Below are positions 22,913 through 31,939 of a stretch of DNA of 41,322 nt, in pieces (the first letter of the stretch is position 1; every line of letters begins with the position of its first letter). Both the position numbers and the translations under genes were made by a program. The notes under the pieces are model-generated. The model ran no database searches. It had not been told where the DNA came from and worked only from the letters and a program-made list of their open reading frames with translations. This DNA is from an uncultured Bacteroidia bacterium (GTDB lineage: Bacteria; Bacteroidota; Bacteroidia; Bacteroidales; Prolixibacteraceae), in the NCBI GenBank assembly GCA_903927965.1, contig CAIYPA010000530.1, forward strand, positions 1 through 41,322, read 5' to 3'.

Positions 22913-24322
22913 ATGAAGAATTTAAACAGTTTTAAAACAGCCGGAATTGCAGCGTTTGGAGTCTTTGCTGGAACAGGTCAGTTGTTGGCCAATGACAATC
23001 AGCCAGGTAATGCGGACGCCAAAAAACCCAATATCATCTTTATCCTTGCCGATGATCTGGGGTTTGCCGAGATCGGTTGCTACGGGTCAGATCGTTACAA
23101 AACACCCAATATCGACAAGCTGGCAAGTCAGGGGTTGCGTTTCACACATGGTTATGCTACACCTCTTTGCGGTCCGTCGCGTGCGACCCTCCTTACCGGG
23201 CGTTATGCCTTTCGCACAGGAGCCACCAATCAGGATGCTTGTTCACAGGTCTTTACAAAAGCGGAAAAGGCCATCCCCTATTATTTAAAACCAGCCGGAT
23301 ATGTCTCTACCTGCATCGGGAAATGGGGTCAACTTCCTGACGATCCTTCCGATTTTAGTTTTGATGAATACCTTCGGTTCTTTGGGAGTGGGGTGTATTG
23401 GACTGCGCCTGGGAAAAAGGAAAATTACAGGGTTAACGGTACGGATTTGGTATTGAAGGAGAAGGAATACATGCCAGACCTGATGCACAAGAAAATGGTT
23501 GAATTTTTGACAAAGAACAAAAATACCCCCTTCTTTGCCTATTATTCTATGTCGCATGTTCATGGTGAAATTAAAAGAACTCCCGACAGCAAACCAACAA
23601 CTACGGATTATTATGACGATAATATCGCCTACATGGACAAGTTGGTCGGTAAGTTAAGGACTGAACTCGACCGGCTCAAATTAAGCGAAAATACCATCCT
23701 GATCTTTTTCAGCGATAATGGAACGGCTGCCGGACATGCCGATGCCGCTACAATTGGAGGCCGGAGATTGAGTGGGCAAAAAGGAACGATGCAGGAAGGC
23801 GGAAGTTTGGAACCGTTGATTGTTTATTGGCCGGGTGTAACACCCAAAGGAAAGGTTTGCAACGATTTGATCAGTTCAACTGATTTTATTCCGACTTTTG
23901 CCGAAATAACCGGAGCTACACTTCCAAACGATGTAATTCTTGATGGTCAGAGCTTTAATTCCCAAATACATGGCGAAAAAGGAAATCCACGGACATCCCT
24001 GTATGTCCAGTTGGCCAACAATTACTGGGTTCGCAATGAAGGTTGGAAGATCAATCAGTCCGGCGAATTATTTGACATGAGCAAAGCTCCTTTTGAGGAA
24101 ATTGCAGTTGCTGCCGATACACAAAATCCAGAGGCAATTGCTGCCAGGAAAAGTCTTCAGGCTGAGCTCGACCGGCTAAATCCCAAAGGAGGATATTTCG
24201 ACAAGGGAGATGGAACAGGCCGTCATGCCAACAAAGCCGCAAATAAAGCAGCAAAGGCTGGAAACAAACCAGCGAACAAAGCTGCCGGCAAAGTTGGGAA
24301 GAAGAAAAAGCAAAAAGAATGA
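22913..24322 (+). CDS. Sulfatase, Cys-type, with lysine/alanine-rich C-terminal tail
   Basis: A 469-aa type I sulfatase with a signal peptide (about 1-26). NIIFILADDLGFAEIGCYG carries the calcium-binding Asp pair, CGPSR (86-90) is a canonical formylglycine motif, and GKWGQ and FFSDNGTAAGH complete the active site. It is of the arylsulfatase A-like group, distinct from the two iduronate-sulfatase-like proteins upstream. The last ~35 residues are rich in Lys and Ala (NKAAKAGNKPANKAAGKV, then KKKKQKE). This tail could bind polyanionic glycan or be disordered. The stop overlaps the ATG of the fusion enzyme (ATGA, 24319-24322), implying coupled translation. Confidence 0.92.
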   Translation: MKNLNSFKTAGIAAFGVFAGTGQLLANDNQPGNADAKKPNIIFILADDLGFAEIGCYGSDRYKTPNIDKLASQGLRFTHGYATPLCGPSRATLLTGRYAFRTGATNQDACSQVFTKAEKAIPYYLKPAGYVSTCIGKWGQLPDDPSDFSFDEYLRFFGSGVYWTAPGKKENYRVNGTDLVLKEKEYMPDLMHKKMVEFLTKNKNTPFFAYYSMSHVHGEIKRTPDSKPTTTDYYDDNIAYMDKLVGKLRTELDRLKLSENTILIFFSDNGTAAGHADAATIGGRRLSGQKGTMQEGGSLEPLIVYWPGVTPKGKVCNDLISSTDFIPTFAEITGATLPNDVILDGQSFNSQIHGEKGNPRTSLYVQLANNYWVRNEGWKINQSGELFDMSKAPFEEIAVAADTQNPEAIAARKSLQAELDRLNPKGGYFDKGDGTGRHANKAANKAAKAGNKPANKAAGKVGKKKKQKE

Positions 24323-26223
24323 GAACTATTTCAATTTTAATTATTTGCATGGGAGTTTTTGGTCCGTGCTTATCGAAAGTCGGCCCAAAAATCATCCTAA
24401 AACTGGACGATTTTCAGGCAAAAAAGGATAGCTGTCCTTGCATTCCAACATTGAATTTCCTGATGGAAAGGCAAATAAAAGCAGGATTTGGAGCTGTTGC
24501 CAACAAGTTCGACAGTACTGCCCTAAGTGTCCTTCGACCCTATCTGAATGCCACAAATACTAAAGGTGAAAATCTTTTCGAAATCTGGCATCATGGTTTA
24601 AATCACGCGAAAACCGAGTTCAAAGATTCAACCTATCAATACCAGAAAGTCCATTTTGAACAAGCCGACAAACTGGTAAAAAAATACCTGGATATCCAGA
24701 TGCATACTTTTGGTACACCTTACAATGCAAGCGATTCCATTACAAATCAGGTAGTTTCAGAAGACCCTAACTATAAGGTGTTTCTGTACAGTAGTATAGT
24801 TCCTAAAGTCGATGGCGGTATATTTTATATGGACCATCGGGTCAATATGGAAAATGGCACAGGTAAGCCCGAATTTGAATTCTTTAAATCCGACTACCAA
24901 AAGAACAAAGATCGATACACCGACTATATGGTTTTGCAGGGACATCCCAATGGATGGACTCCTGAGAAACTTGACCAGTTCAGGCAAATCATTGATTTCC
25001 TGATTTCTGAAGGGTGCGAATTTGTTTTGCCCTATGAGTTTTATTTGGACAGCGTCAAATCAAAGCATGTTCCTGGGAATGGTGATCTTAAACAATTGGT
25101 GATCAGAAATGTCCAAAAAGGGACAATTGAACAAGCAGGGAAAATGATGTCGGAAAATCCGGTCACGGTCACTGCGTCATCCTGTAAACGGAGTTCGGGA
25201 GGCAAAAACGATTTTTATTCGGAAGGCGATTATTGGTGGCCAGATCCGGCCAAACCTGACGGGCCTTACATTCAGAAAGATGGTCAGACCAACCCTGAAA
25301 ATTTCTCTGACCACCGTTATGCCATGATCCGATTCAGTGACATGACTTCTACTTTAACTTCGGCATGGCTGCTTACCGGCAATCGGAAATATGCGGACAA
25401 GGCAATCGAGCACATGAACGCCTGGTTTGTCGATCCTTCAACCAAAATGAACCCCAACATGCTTTACGCCCAGGCAATCTGGGGCAAGTTCACTGGTCGT
25501 GGCATTGGCTTGATCGATGCCTACCATTTGGTCGAAGTGGCACAATCGGCTAAATTATTGATTGATAATAAGTTGATCTCCAAAGAAGAATCATCGAAGA
25601 TCAAACAGTGGTTCAGTAGTTTTTTGACATGGATGACGACCCACCAATATGGGATCGACGAGATGAACGCCAAAAACAACCATGGCACCTGCTGGGTTGC
25701 GACCGCCGCCTCTATGGCAGTGGTGGCGGAAAATGTCGAAGTTAAAAATTTATGCATCAATCGTTTTAAAACCATCCTGTTGCCCTCCCAAATGGCTGAT
25801 GATGGCAGCTTTCCCCTTGAAATCAAACGGACCAAGCCTTACGGCTACTCGCTTTTCAATATCGATGCAATGTGCAATGTGGCCCGGATTTTATCAACTC
25901 CCGAAGACAATTTGTTTGAGTTTAAAACTGAAAAAGGGTTGTCGCTGAAAAACGGGATGGAATACATTTATCCATTTATTTCCGACAAATCGAAATGGCC
26001 TTTTGCCAAAGACATTTACATCTGGGAAGAGTGGCCTGTCCGGCAGTCGTCGCTCCTTTTTGCCGGTTTGGCCTATCAGAAGGAGAACTATATTTCAACC
26101 TTTCTGAGTTTGCCAGCGAATCCAACGCATCCTGAAGTGATCCGTAACCTTCCGGTAAGGCATCCTATAATCTGGTTGATGAATAAACCTTCAGGGAATG
26201 AGAAAACAAATGGATTGAATTGA
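24319..26223 (+). CDS. Two-domain enzyme: polysaccharide-deacetylase-like domain fused to alginate-lyase-fold domain
   Basis: 634 aa. After a short hydrophobic start, residues 24-240 resemble a NodB/DUF2334-type deacetylase: KIILKLDDF gives the Asp pair (30-31), WHHGLNH (90-96) is an HxxxxH-type metal site, and GTPYNASD and QGHPNGWTPEKLDQF fit later catalytic blocks. From about 250 to the end is a lyase domain like the protein at 19622-20863: GGKNDFYSEGDYWWPDPAKPDGPYI, NPNMLYAQAIWG, GRGIGLIDAYHLVEVAQSAKLL, AKNNHGTCW (catalytic Asn-His) and YGYSLFNIDA. The enzyme may deacylate and then cleave the same uronic-acid chain. It is translationally coupled to the sulfatase before it. I do not know a characterised enzyme with this domain order. 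Confidence 0.8.
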   Translation: MRTISILIICMGVFGPCLSKVGPKIILKLDDFQAKKDSCPCIPTLNFLMERQIKAGFGAVANKFDSTALSVLRPYLNATNTKGENLFEIWHHGLNHAKTEFKDSTYQYQKVHFEQADKLVKKYLDIQMHTFGTPYNASDSITNQVVSEDPNYKVFLYSSIVPKVDGGIFYMDHRVNMENGTGKPEFEFFKSDYQKNKDRYTDYMVLQGHPNGWTPEKLDQFRQIIDFLISEGCEFVLPYEFYLDSVKSKHVPGNGDLKQLVIRNVQKGTIEQAGKMMSENPVTVTASSCKRSSGGKNDFYSEGDYWWPDPAKPDGPYIQKDGQTNPENFSDHRYAMIRFSDMTSTLTSAWLLTGNRKYADKAIEHMNAWFVDPSTKMNPNMLYAQAIWGKFTGRGIGLIDAYHLVEVAQSAKLLIDNKLISKEESSKIKQWFSSFLTWMTTHQYGIDEMNAKNNHGTCWVATAASMAVVAENVEVKNLCINRFKTILLPSQMADDGSFPLEIKRTKPYGYSLFNIDAMCNVARILSTPEDNLFEFKTEKGLSLKNGMEYIYPFISDKSKWPFAKDIYIWEEWPVRQSSLLFAGLAYQKENYISTFLSLPANPTHPEVIRNLPVRHPIIWLMNKPSGNEKTNGLN

Positions 26224-26268
26224 AAATCAAAGAATTAATTTGCATGATAAAATATCCAGTTTCAAAAA

Positions 26269-26287
26269 CCCCAGCCCTAAAGGGGGA
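26269..26287. repeat. Small palindrome CCCC-agccctaaa-GGGG
   Basis: CCCCAGCCCTAAAGGGGGA in the 163-bp gap before the GH2 gene. Similar GC-rich snippets are scattered through Bacteroidota intergenic DNA. It may form a hairpin in the operon transcript; there is no T-run for termination. Confidence 0.35.
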
Positions 26288-26386
26288 GATTTTGCAAAGC
26301 ATTGAAATTTATAATGTTAATATTTTTACTAATGCTGTTTTTCTGGATGTAAACAAGTTATAATTCCAATTACTCAAACATATAAA

Positions 26387-28861
26387 ATGAGACGAAATAG
26401 TATTCTTTGGTTGGTAACAATAAGTCTTTGTCTATCCAATTTTCTTTCAGCCCAAACCAATACCACAATCCGGTTAAACGAAAACTGGAAATTTCTGAAG
26501 GGCGACCTTGGCGGAATATGGGAAGCGGTAAGGCCCGTAAAAGCAGGTAATCCTGAAAGTGTGCCATTGTGGGAAACCGTTACTTTGCCACACTGTTTCA
26601 ATGCCACCGATGCGGTCGATCCCGATGTAAACTATTACCAGGGTCCGGGATGGTACACGAACCAGATCAAAGTCAACAATCCATATCCAAACGGAAGGAC
26701 GGTTCTCCATTTTGAAGGTGCAGGACAAAAAACAGAGGTTTTCATTTACACGACAAAAGTTGGATCGCATGTTGGAGGATACAATGAATGGTCGGTTGAC
26801 ATTACCGATGCGGTAAAGAACTTTCTTACAGACAAAACCACAGCAGATCTTTTCAAAGGGAAAGTCCCGGTTTCAATCAGGTGCGACAATTCACGCGACT
26901 TGGAAATGATCCCTTCCAGCCTATCAGATTTTAATGTTTATGGTGGCATTTACCGGTATTTAAACCTGGAGTACTTCCCAGCCTTTTCAATCGAACGCCT
27001 TTTTGTCAATGCCAAAGTCGATGCGAAAGGGTTGGAAGGTAAATTCGACCTTAGCCTGAAATTGCAAAATAAATCAGCCCTTTCGAAAGCGCACCTTAAA
27101 ATTGAAATTGCCGACCCTAAAGGAAAACAAATCAGCACTACTGAACAGGACATTGATTCTTTCGATGGCGAAAAAACCGTTTTCAGCAATGCGATCAAAA
27201 AACCAGAACTGTGGTCACCAGCACAACCCAATCTATATACAAGTAAAGTCACCATCACAACCGAATCTGGTTCCCAAACAGTTACCGAAAAGTTTGGCTT
27301 CCGCAATTTTGAATTCGTCGATTACGGACCTTTTAAGCTGAATGGCAACCGGTTGCTGCTTCGCGGGACGCACCGGCACGAAGACCATGCCGGGGTTGCG
27401 GCAGCCATGACCGAACCAATGATCCGTACTGAAATGACGATGATGAAAGAAATGGGTGTCAACTTCATCCGTTTGGGTCATTATCAACAATCGAGGATTG
27501 TCCTCAATTTATGCGATAGTCTGGGGATTATGGTGTGGGAAGAGATTCCATGGTGCCGTGGCGGACTTGGCGGCGAAGGTTACAAACAGCAGGCGCGTAA
27601 CATGCTGACCGATATGATCTCGCAACACAGGAACCATCCGGCTGTGATTATCTGGGGATTGGGCAACGAAAACGACTGGCCTGGTGACTTTCCTGAGTTT
27701 GACAAGGAGAAGATCCACTCTTTTATGTCGGAACTGAATTCCTTGTCGCATCAGCTCGATCCTACACGAATGACCGCTATCAGGCGTTGCGATTTCTGCA
27801 AGGATATACCCGATGTTTATTCACCTTCCATCTGGGCCGGCTGGTATCGTGGAATTTATACCGAATACAAGGAGACGACCGAAACTGAGATCAAAGGGGT
27901 GAAACATTTCCTACATGCTGAATGGGGTGGCGACAGTCATGCTTTGCGCCATTCCGAAGCCCCCGATAAAGTTTTGCAGCAAATCAAAACCGGGGGTGGT
28001 GCTGACGAAAGATTGGGAGATGCTTCCTTATTTGGGGGTGCTGCCCGCGTTTCAAAAGATGGCGACTGGAGCGAATCGTACATTTGCAACCTGATCGACT
28101 GGCATTTAAAGGAACAGGAAAATATTCCGCTTTTAACCGGTTCTGCTTATTGGCCTTTCAAGGATTTCTCTACCCCGATCCGACCCGATAATCCAATCCC
28201 CTATATGAACCAGAAAGGGGTTGTCGAGCGCGACCTGACAAAGAAGGAGGCCTTTTATGTTTTCCAATCGTGGTGGACCGAAAAGCCAATGGCCCATATT
28301 TATGGACATAGTTGGCCAGTACGATGGGGCGATGCAAATGAAGAGAAAATGGTGAAGGTTTATTCCAATTGCGAAGAGGCCGAATTGTTCCTTAATGGCA
28401 AAAGTTGTGGGATCAAAAAACGGAACGGACAGGATTTCCCGGCGGCAGGTTTGCGATGGAATGTTGTATATCAGCAAGGTAACAACGAAATAAAAGTCAT
28501 TGCCCGAAAAGGAAAAACTACGGTTAACGATGAGATCAAACAGGTTTACCAAACTGAAAAATGGGGGAAACCGGCAAAAATGACTTTTTCCAAAATCGAT
28601 CAGAAAGGGGATATTGCGACGCTTGAGGTGAAGTTGTTGGATGCCAAAAACGTTTTATGCCTCGATGCCCGCAACATGGTGGCCTTTGGTTTGATAGGGG
28701 ACGGCCATTTGATCGACAATCTGGGCACTTCATCTGGATCCCGAAAAGTTGAGATGTACAACGGCAGGGCGATCATCAGAATAAATACAAAAGGTGGCAG
28801 GAACATGGTAAGCGTAGGTACACCTGGAATCGCCACCGTATTTTGCAATCAGGCTGAATAG
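26387..28861 (+). CDS. Glycoside hydrolase family 2 (beta-galactosidase/beta-glucuronidase type)
   Basis: 824 aa with a Sec signal peptide (1-22). The order is sugar-binding jelly roll (about 28-195, NWKFLKGD...TLPHCFNATD), an immunoglobulin-like domain (200-310), then a TIM barrel. The acid/base Glu is in WGLGNEN (Glu429) and the nucleophile is probably Glu512 in HAEWGG. A further C-terminal domain (about 690-824, containing VEMYNGRAIIRI) is typical of longer Bacteroidota GH2 enzymes. RGTHRHEDHAG marks the start of the barrel. It would remove non-reducing-end beta-linked galactose, glucuronic acid or a related sugar in the periplasm. It is the last degradative enzyme of the block. Confidence 0.92.
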   Translation: MRRNSILWLVTISLCLSNFLSAQTNTTIRLNENWKFLKGDLGGIWEAVRPVKAGNPESVPLWETVTLPHCFNATDAVDPDVNYYQGPGWYTNQIKVNNPYPNGRTVLHFEGAGQKTEVFIYTTKVGSHVGGYNEWSVDITDAVKNFLTDKTTADLFKGKVPVSIRCDNSRDLEMIPSSLSDFNVYGGIYRYLNLEYFPAFSIERLFVNAKVDAKGLEGKFDLSLKLQNKSALSKAHLKIEIADPKGKQISTTEQDIDSFDGEKTVFSNAIKKPELWSPAQPNLYTSKVTITTESGSQTVTEKFGFRNFEFVDYGPFKLNGNRLLLRGTHRHEDHAGVAAAMTEPMIRTEMTMMKEMGVNFIRLGHYQQSRIVLNLCDSLGIMVWEEIPWCRGGLGGEGYKQQARNMLTDMISQHRNHPAVIIWGLGNENDWPGDFPEFDKEKIHSFMSELNSLSHQLDPTRMTAIRRCDFCKDIPDVYSPSIWAGWYRGIYTEYKETTETEIKGVKHFLHAEWGGDSHALRHSEAPDKVLQQIKTGGGADERLGDASLFGGAARVSKDGDWSESYICNLIDWHLKEQENIPLLTGSAYWPFKDFSTPIRPDNPIPYMNQKGVVERDLTKKEAFYVFQSWWTEKPMAHIYGHSWPVRWGDANEEKMVKVYSNCEEAELFLNGKSCGIKKRNGQDFPAAGLRWNVVYQQGNNEIKVIARKGKTTVNDEIKQVYQTEKWGKPAKMTFSKIDQKGDIATLEVKLLDAKNVLCLDARNMVAFGLIGDGHLIDNLGTSSGSRKVEMYNGRAIIRINTKGGRNMVSVGTPGIATVFCNQAE

Positions 28862-29056
28862 TGGAGAATCAATATAAATGTTAATATATTGTATGACAGA
28901 TTATTATGTTGGCTTGAATTTTCATCAGGGGATTTAAATTCCTTTAATCAAAGTGATCTTAAGTAATTCAGATTATTGCTATCTTGAGGCGCTGATCAGG
29001 GCTTTGGAAATTAGCTGAATAAGGTCCTGTTTAATGCTTCAGAAAATGTGTAACAG

Positions 29057-29196
29057 GCAACTGGCTTTTGGCAACCGGCTACTGGCTTTAATTGTGCTAA
29101 TAACTTAAATATGTGTACGATATGTTTAAAATTTTGGAATCGTTATCTTTCATTGGACTACACACCGCCAGTTGCAAGTAACCAGCTGCCAGCTGC
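29057..29196. repeat. Inverted repeat built of CTGGC/GCCAG units
   Basis: The left arm (29057-29086) starts GCAACTGGCTTTTGGCAACC. The right arm (29167-29196), read on the other strand, starts GCAGCTGGCAGCTGGTTACT. About 30-bp imperfect arms surround an 80-bp AT-rich centre. It occupies the middle of the 372-bp gap between GH2 and the oxidoreductase gene. No gene or promoter was found in the remainder of the gap. It resembles a non-autonomous hairpin repeat; origin unknown. Confidence 0.65.
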
Positions 29197-29233
29197 ATTT
29201 AACTTATAGGATTAACCATAAATTAACTATATC

Positions 29234-30637
29234 ATGGAAAACAAATTGTATCAAAACCGTCGTGATTTTATTGCCAAATCAAGCCTTACAGTAGGTGGAA
29301 TTTCAATGGGATTAAATGCCATGAGTGCCGCCGAATCTGGCAGGATCATCGGTGCCAACGACAAAATCCGCGTGGGATTTATCGGAATCGGGAACAGGGG
29401 TTCACAGCTACTGGAACTGTTTATGCAAAACAAGGATGTTGAGATCGCTGCTTTGTGCGATATCTACGAACCTTATTTGATGCGCGACCGGAGCAAGGTG
29501 GATTCCCGCTATCTGGCCGACCGGGCAGGACAGGTTCCCAAAATGGGGGAGAAATTCGCAACCAAACCCACGCTTTACAACGATTACCGGAAACTTCTGG
29601 AAGACAAAACAATTGATGCAGTGTGCATTGCAACACCCGATCATTGGCATGCCATTATGATGACCGAAGCCGTCAAAGCGGGAAAGGATGTCTATGTTGA
29701 AAAACCGTTGACCCAAACCATCCACGAAGGGCGGACGATGGTCAATGTTTGGAAAGCAAGTAAGCAAGTAGTTGCTGTAGGTCTCAACCGCCGTGGAAAC
29801 AATGTTTATAAGAAATTGGCCAAGGAAATTGCTGCAGGGAAAATCGGTCAGGTAACTGTTGGCCGGGCTGCCCGTGTCAGCAATATGTTTCCGAACGGGA
29901 TTGGCAAACTCAAACCGGAACTGCCTCCAAAAGATTTCAACTGGGATATGTGGCTGGGACCGAGGGCTTCCAGGCCATATCAATACAATATCGCACCCTA
30001 CATGTTCAGGTGGTGGGGCGATTTTTCAAGTCAGATGGGGAACTGGGGAGTCCACTACATGGATGCCATCCGATGGATGATGGGCGAAGTTGCGCCGGTG
30101 GCCATTTCTGCCCATGGTGGCAAATACGTTCTCGACCATGACGGTGATATACCTGATACCATGGAGGTAACCTTCGAGTTTGCCTCCAAAAAGATGATCA
30201 TGTTCAGCATCTATGAAGCGAGCAGCAGCGAGATTCTGCCATACGGTGAAATTGAGCTTCGTGGAACAAAGGGAAATGTACTTGCAAGTCAGGATGGTTA
30301 CCGCATCATCCCTGCCAAAAAGGGTCAGTTCCAAAACTGGAACAAACAAATCGAGGCGGAAGAATTCAGCGTTGAGGGCAAAGAGTTATCTGATGGCAGC
30401 AGTTCGTTTTCAACCGAGGCCCTTATCCGTAACTTTCTCGATTGCATCCGGAGCAGGGAAGTCCCTTTGTGCTCATTGGAAGACGGCCACCGTTCCACAA
30501 GTTTTGCCCATCTGGCAAATATCGCCATTGCGACCCGAGAACGGCTTCAATGGGATCCCGACAAAGAGAGGTTCACAAACAGCGAAGCAGCCAACAAACT
30601 GTTGCATTACGAATATCGCAAACCGTGGAAATTGTAA
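29234..30637 (+). CDS. Gfo/Idh/MocA family oxidoreductase with RR (Tat-like) leader
   Basis: 467 aa. The N-terminus carries an RRDF leader (residues 9-12) and a short hydrophobic stretch, typical of exported Bacteroidota members of this family. The Rossmann fold VGFIGIGNRGSQLLELF binds NAD(P). VCIATPDHWHA and the catalytic-site motif EKPLTQT follow. The C-terminal sheet domain includes WDMWLGPRASRPY and MGNWGVHYMDAIRWMMG. These enzymes oxidise or reduce sugars and sugar acids, or act as NAD-dependent glycosidases; the substrate here is unknown. It begins the second metabolic segment of the locus, 18 bp before the TIM-barrel gene. Confidence 0.9.
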   Translation: MENKLYQNRRDFIAKSSLTVGGISMGLNAMSAAESGRIIGANDKIRVGFIGIGNRGSQLLELFMQNKDVEIAALCDIYEPYLMRDRSKVDSRYLADRAGQVPKMGEKFATKPTLYNDYRKLLEDKTIDAVCIATPDHWHAIMMTEAVKAGKDVYVEKPLTQTIHEGRTMVNVWKASKQVVAVGLNRRGNNVYKKLAKEIAAGKIGQVTVGRAARVSNMFPNGIGKLKPELPPKDFNWDMWLGPRASRPYQYNIAPYMFRWWGDFSSQMGNWGVHYMDAIRWMMGEVAPVAISAHGGKYVLDHDGDIPDTMEVTFEFASKKMIMFSIYEASSSEILPYGEIELRGTKGNVLASQDGYRIIPAKKGQFQNWNKQIEAEEFSVEGKELSDGSSSFSTEALIRNFLDCIRSREVPLCSLEDGHRSTSFAHLANIAIATRERLQWDPDKERFTNSEAANKLLHYEYRKPWKL

Positions 30638-30654
30638 CCGAAAATAAGTATCCA

Positions 30655-31611
30655 ATGGAAAGACGAAATTTTATTAAAACGACTGGTCTGGCAACAGCCG
30701 GTATAAGCCTTACGGAAAAAGGTTTAGCAAATTCTTCTGCAACAGCCAAAGCAGTCAAACGGCCACTCTGTGCTTTCACCAAATGCCTTCAATTTCTTCC
30801 CATGGAAGAGGTGGGTAAGGCATTGGCAAAGACCGGATTTGATGGGGCTGACCTGTGTGTAAGGCCTGCAGGTCAGATCGAACCTAAAAATGTAAAGACC
30901 GAATTGCCACAAGCGGTCAAAACCCTTCAGAAATATGGAGTCGGAATCCCGATGATGGTAACTGGCATTACCGATCCTTCGGAACCATTTGCTGTTGAGA
31001 CCCTTCAGACAGCAGCCGATTCGGGCATTAAATATTACCGGATGGGCTGGTTGGCCTATGATTTTGCCAAAACGATCCAGCAGAACCTCGATGGTTTTAA
31101 AAAGAACTTTGACAACCTGGCCAAACTCAACGAAAAACTGGGGATACACGGCGGATATCAGAACCATTCAGGACTGCATGTTGGCGCGCCGGTTTGGGAT
31201 TTGTATGAGCTGCTAAAAGGGGTTGACCCTCGGTTCTTGGGTGTCCAGTATGATATCCGCCATGGGGTTACAGAGGCAGGTTATTGCTGGAAACTGGGAA
31301 TGAAGCGTATTGCGCCATGGATCAGGAACATCGACATCAAAGATTTTGTGTGGGGCAAGACAGAGAAAGGGATATGGCAGCACCAGAACGTCATGCTGGG
31401 CGAGGGAATGGTCAATTTTGACGAATTCCTGAAAGAATATGCAACCCTCAAAGTTGAGGCACCCATCAGTATCCATTATGAGTACGATCTGGGTGGCGCC
31501 GAAACCGGCAAAACAACCACAACGATGGATCCCGAAAAAATCTACGGCATGATGAAAAAGGATCTTGAATGGTTTCGTAAATGCTTGCTGAAGAATCAAA
31601 TAGAGATATAA
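30655..31611 (+). CDS. Sugar phosphate isomerase/epimerase-like TIM barrel with RR leader
   Basis: 318 aa from the ATG at 30655 (MERRNFIKTTGLATAGISLT). The frame is open far upstream but that part overlaps the oxidoreductase gene. The RRNF leader suggests Tat export. The barrel of the xylose-isomerase-like (AP endonuclease 2) family shows GFDGADLCVRP, YRMGWLAYDF, YQNHSGLHVGAPVWDL with a metal-binding His, QYDIRHGVTEAG, and the late Glu/His strand PISIHYEYDLGG. It would isomerise, epimerise or dehydrate a monosaccharide, probably in tandem with the preceding oxidoreductase. The substrate is not readable. Confidence 0.85.
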   Translation: MERRNFIKTTGLATAGISLTEKGLANSSATAKAVKRPLCAFTKCLQFLPMEEVGKALAKTGFDGADLCVRPAGQIEPKNVKTELPQAVKTLQKYGVGIPMMVTGITDPSEPFAVETLQTAADSGIKYYRMGWLAYDFAKTIQQNLDGFKKNFDNLAKLNEKLGIHGGYQNHSGLHVGAPVWDLYELLKGVDPRFLGVQYDIRHGVTEAGYCWKLGMKRIAPWIRNIDIKDFVWGKTEKGIWQHQNVMLGEGMVNFDEFLKEYATLKVEAPISIHYEYDLGGAETGKTTTTMDPEKIYGMMKKDLEWFRKCLLKNQIEI

Positions 31612-31640
31612 GACCACTCCGAAAAGATAAAAATAAAAAA

Positions 31641-31733
31641 TGCCACAAAGATAAGTCACTAAGGGTTCACAAAGAATTAAATTTCAACACTATATCCTTA
31701 GTGTAGCCTTAGTGTCCTTGTGTCTTAGTGGCA
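31641..31733. repeat. CAAAG/CTAAG inverted repeat, copy 2
   Basis: The left arm starts TGCCACAAAGATAAGTCACT; the right arm, read on the other strand, starts TGCCACTAAGACACAAGGAC. Same size (93-94 bp) and layout as 281-374. It lies 30 bp after the TIM-barrel gene. Confidence 0.8.
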
Positions 31734-31811
31734 GAATGGGGTTTCTCAGAGTGGACTCAATTATCGTTAATTTAAAAAGTTGTCAGACATCTGGAGATGA
31801 CTTCGTATATA

Positions 31812-31856
31812 GCCCTGAAAGGGCGTAATCTGCATAACCGTGGGTGAAACCCACGG
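31812..31856. repeat. Pair of GAA-loop hairpins
   Basis: GCCCT-gaa-AGGGC (31812-31824) and CCGTGGGT-gaa-ACCCACGG (31838-31856), 13 bp apart, with the decayed echo CCCTGAAAGCGG near 31884-31895. Twin perfect stems with the same loop look like a REP-type element. They are in the 328-bp gap before the enolase-superfamily gene; nothing else was recognised there apart from the repeat at 31641. Confidence 0.6.
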
Positions 31857-31939
31857 AGAAAATGATGACGATGAGGTTACATCCCTGAAAGCGGTGAATA
31901 TTAAACTAGTAATTCAAATTACGACAACACTATCAACTT

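Noticed and set aside
30442-30654. Upstream extension of the TIM-barrel protein by 71 codons
   Set aside because: It overlaps the 3' end of the oxidoreductase gene and reads as an out-of-frame shadow; MERRNFIKTTG at 30655 is a clear leader.
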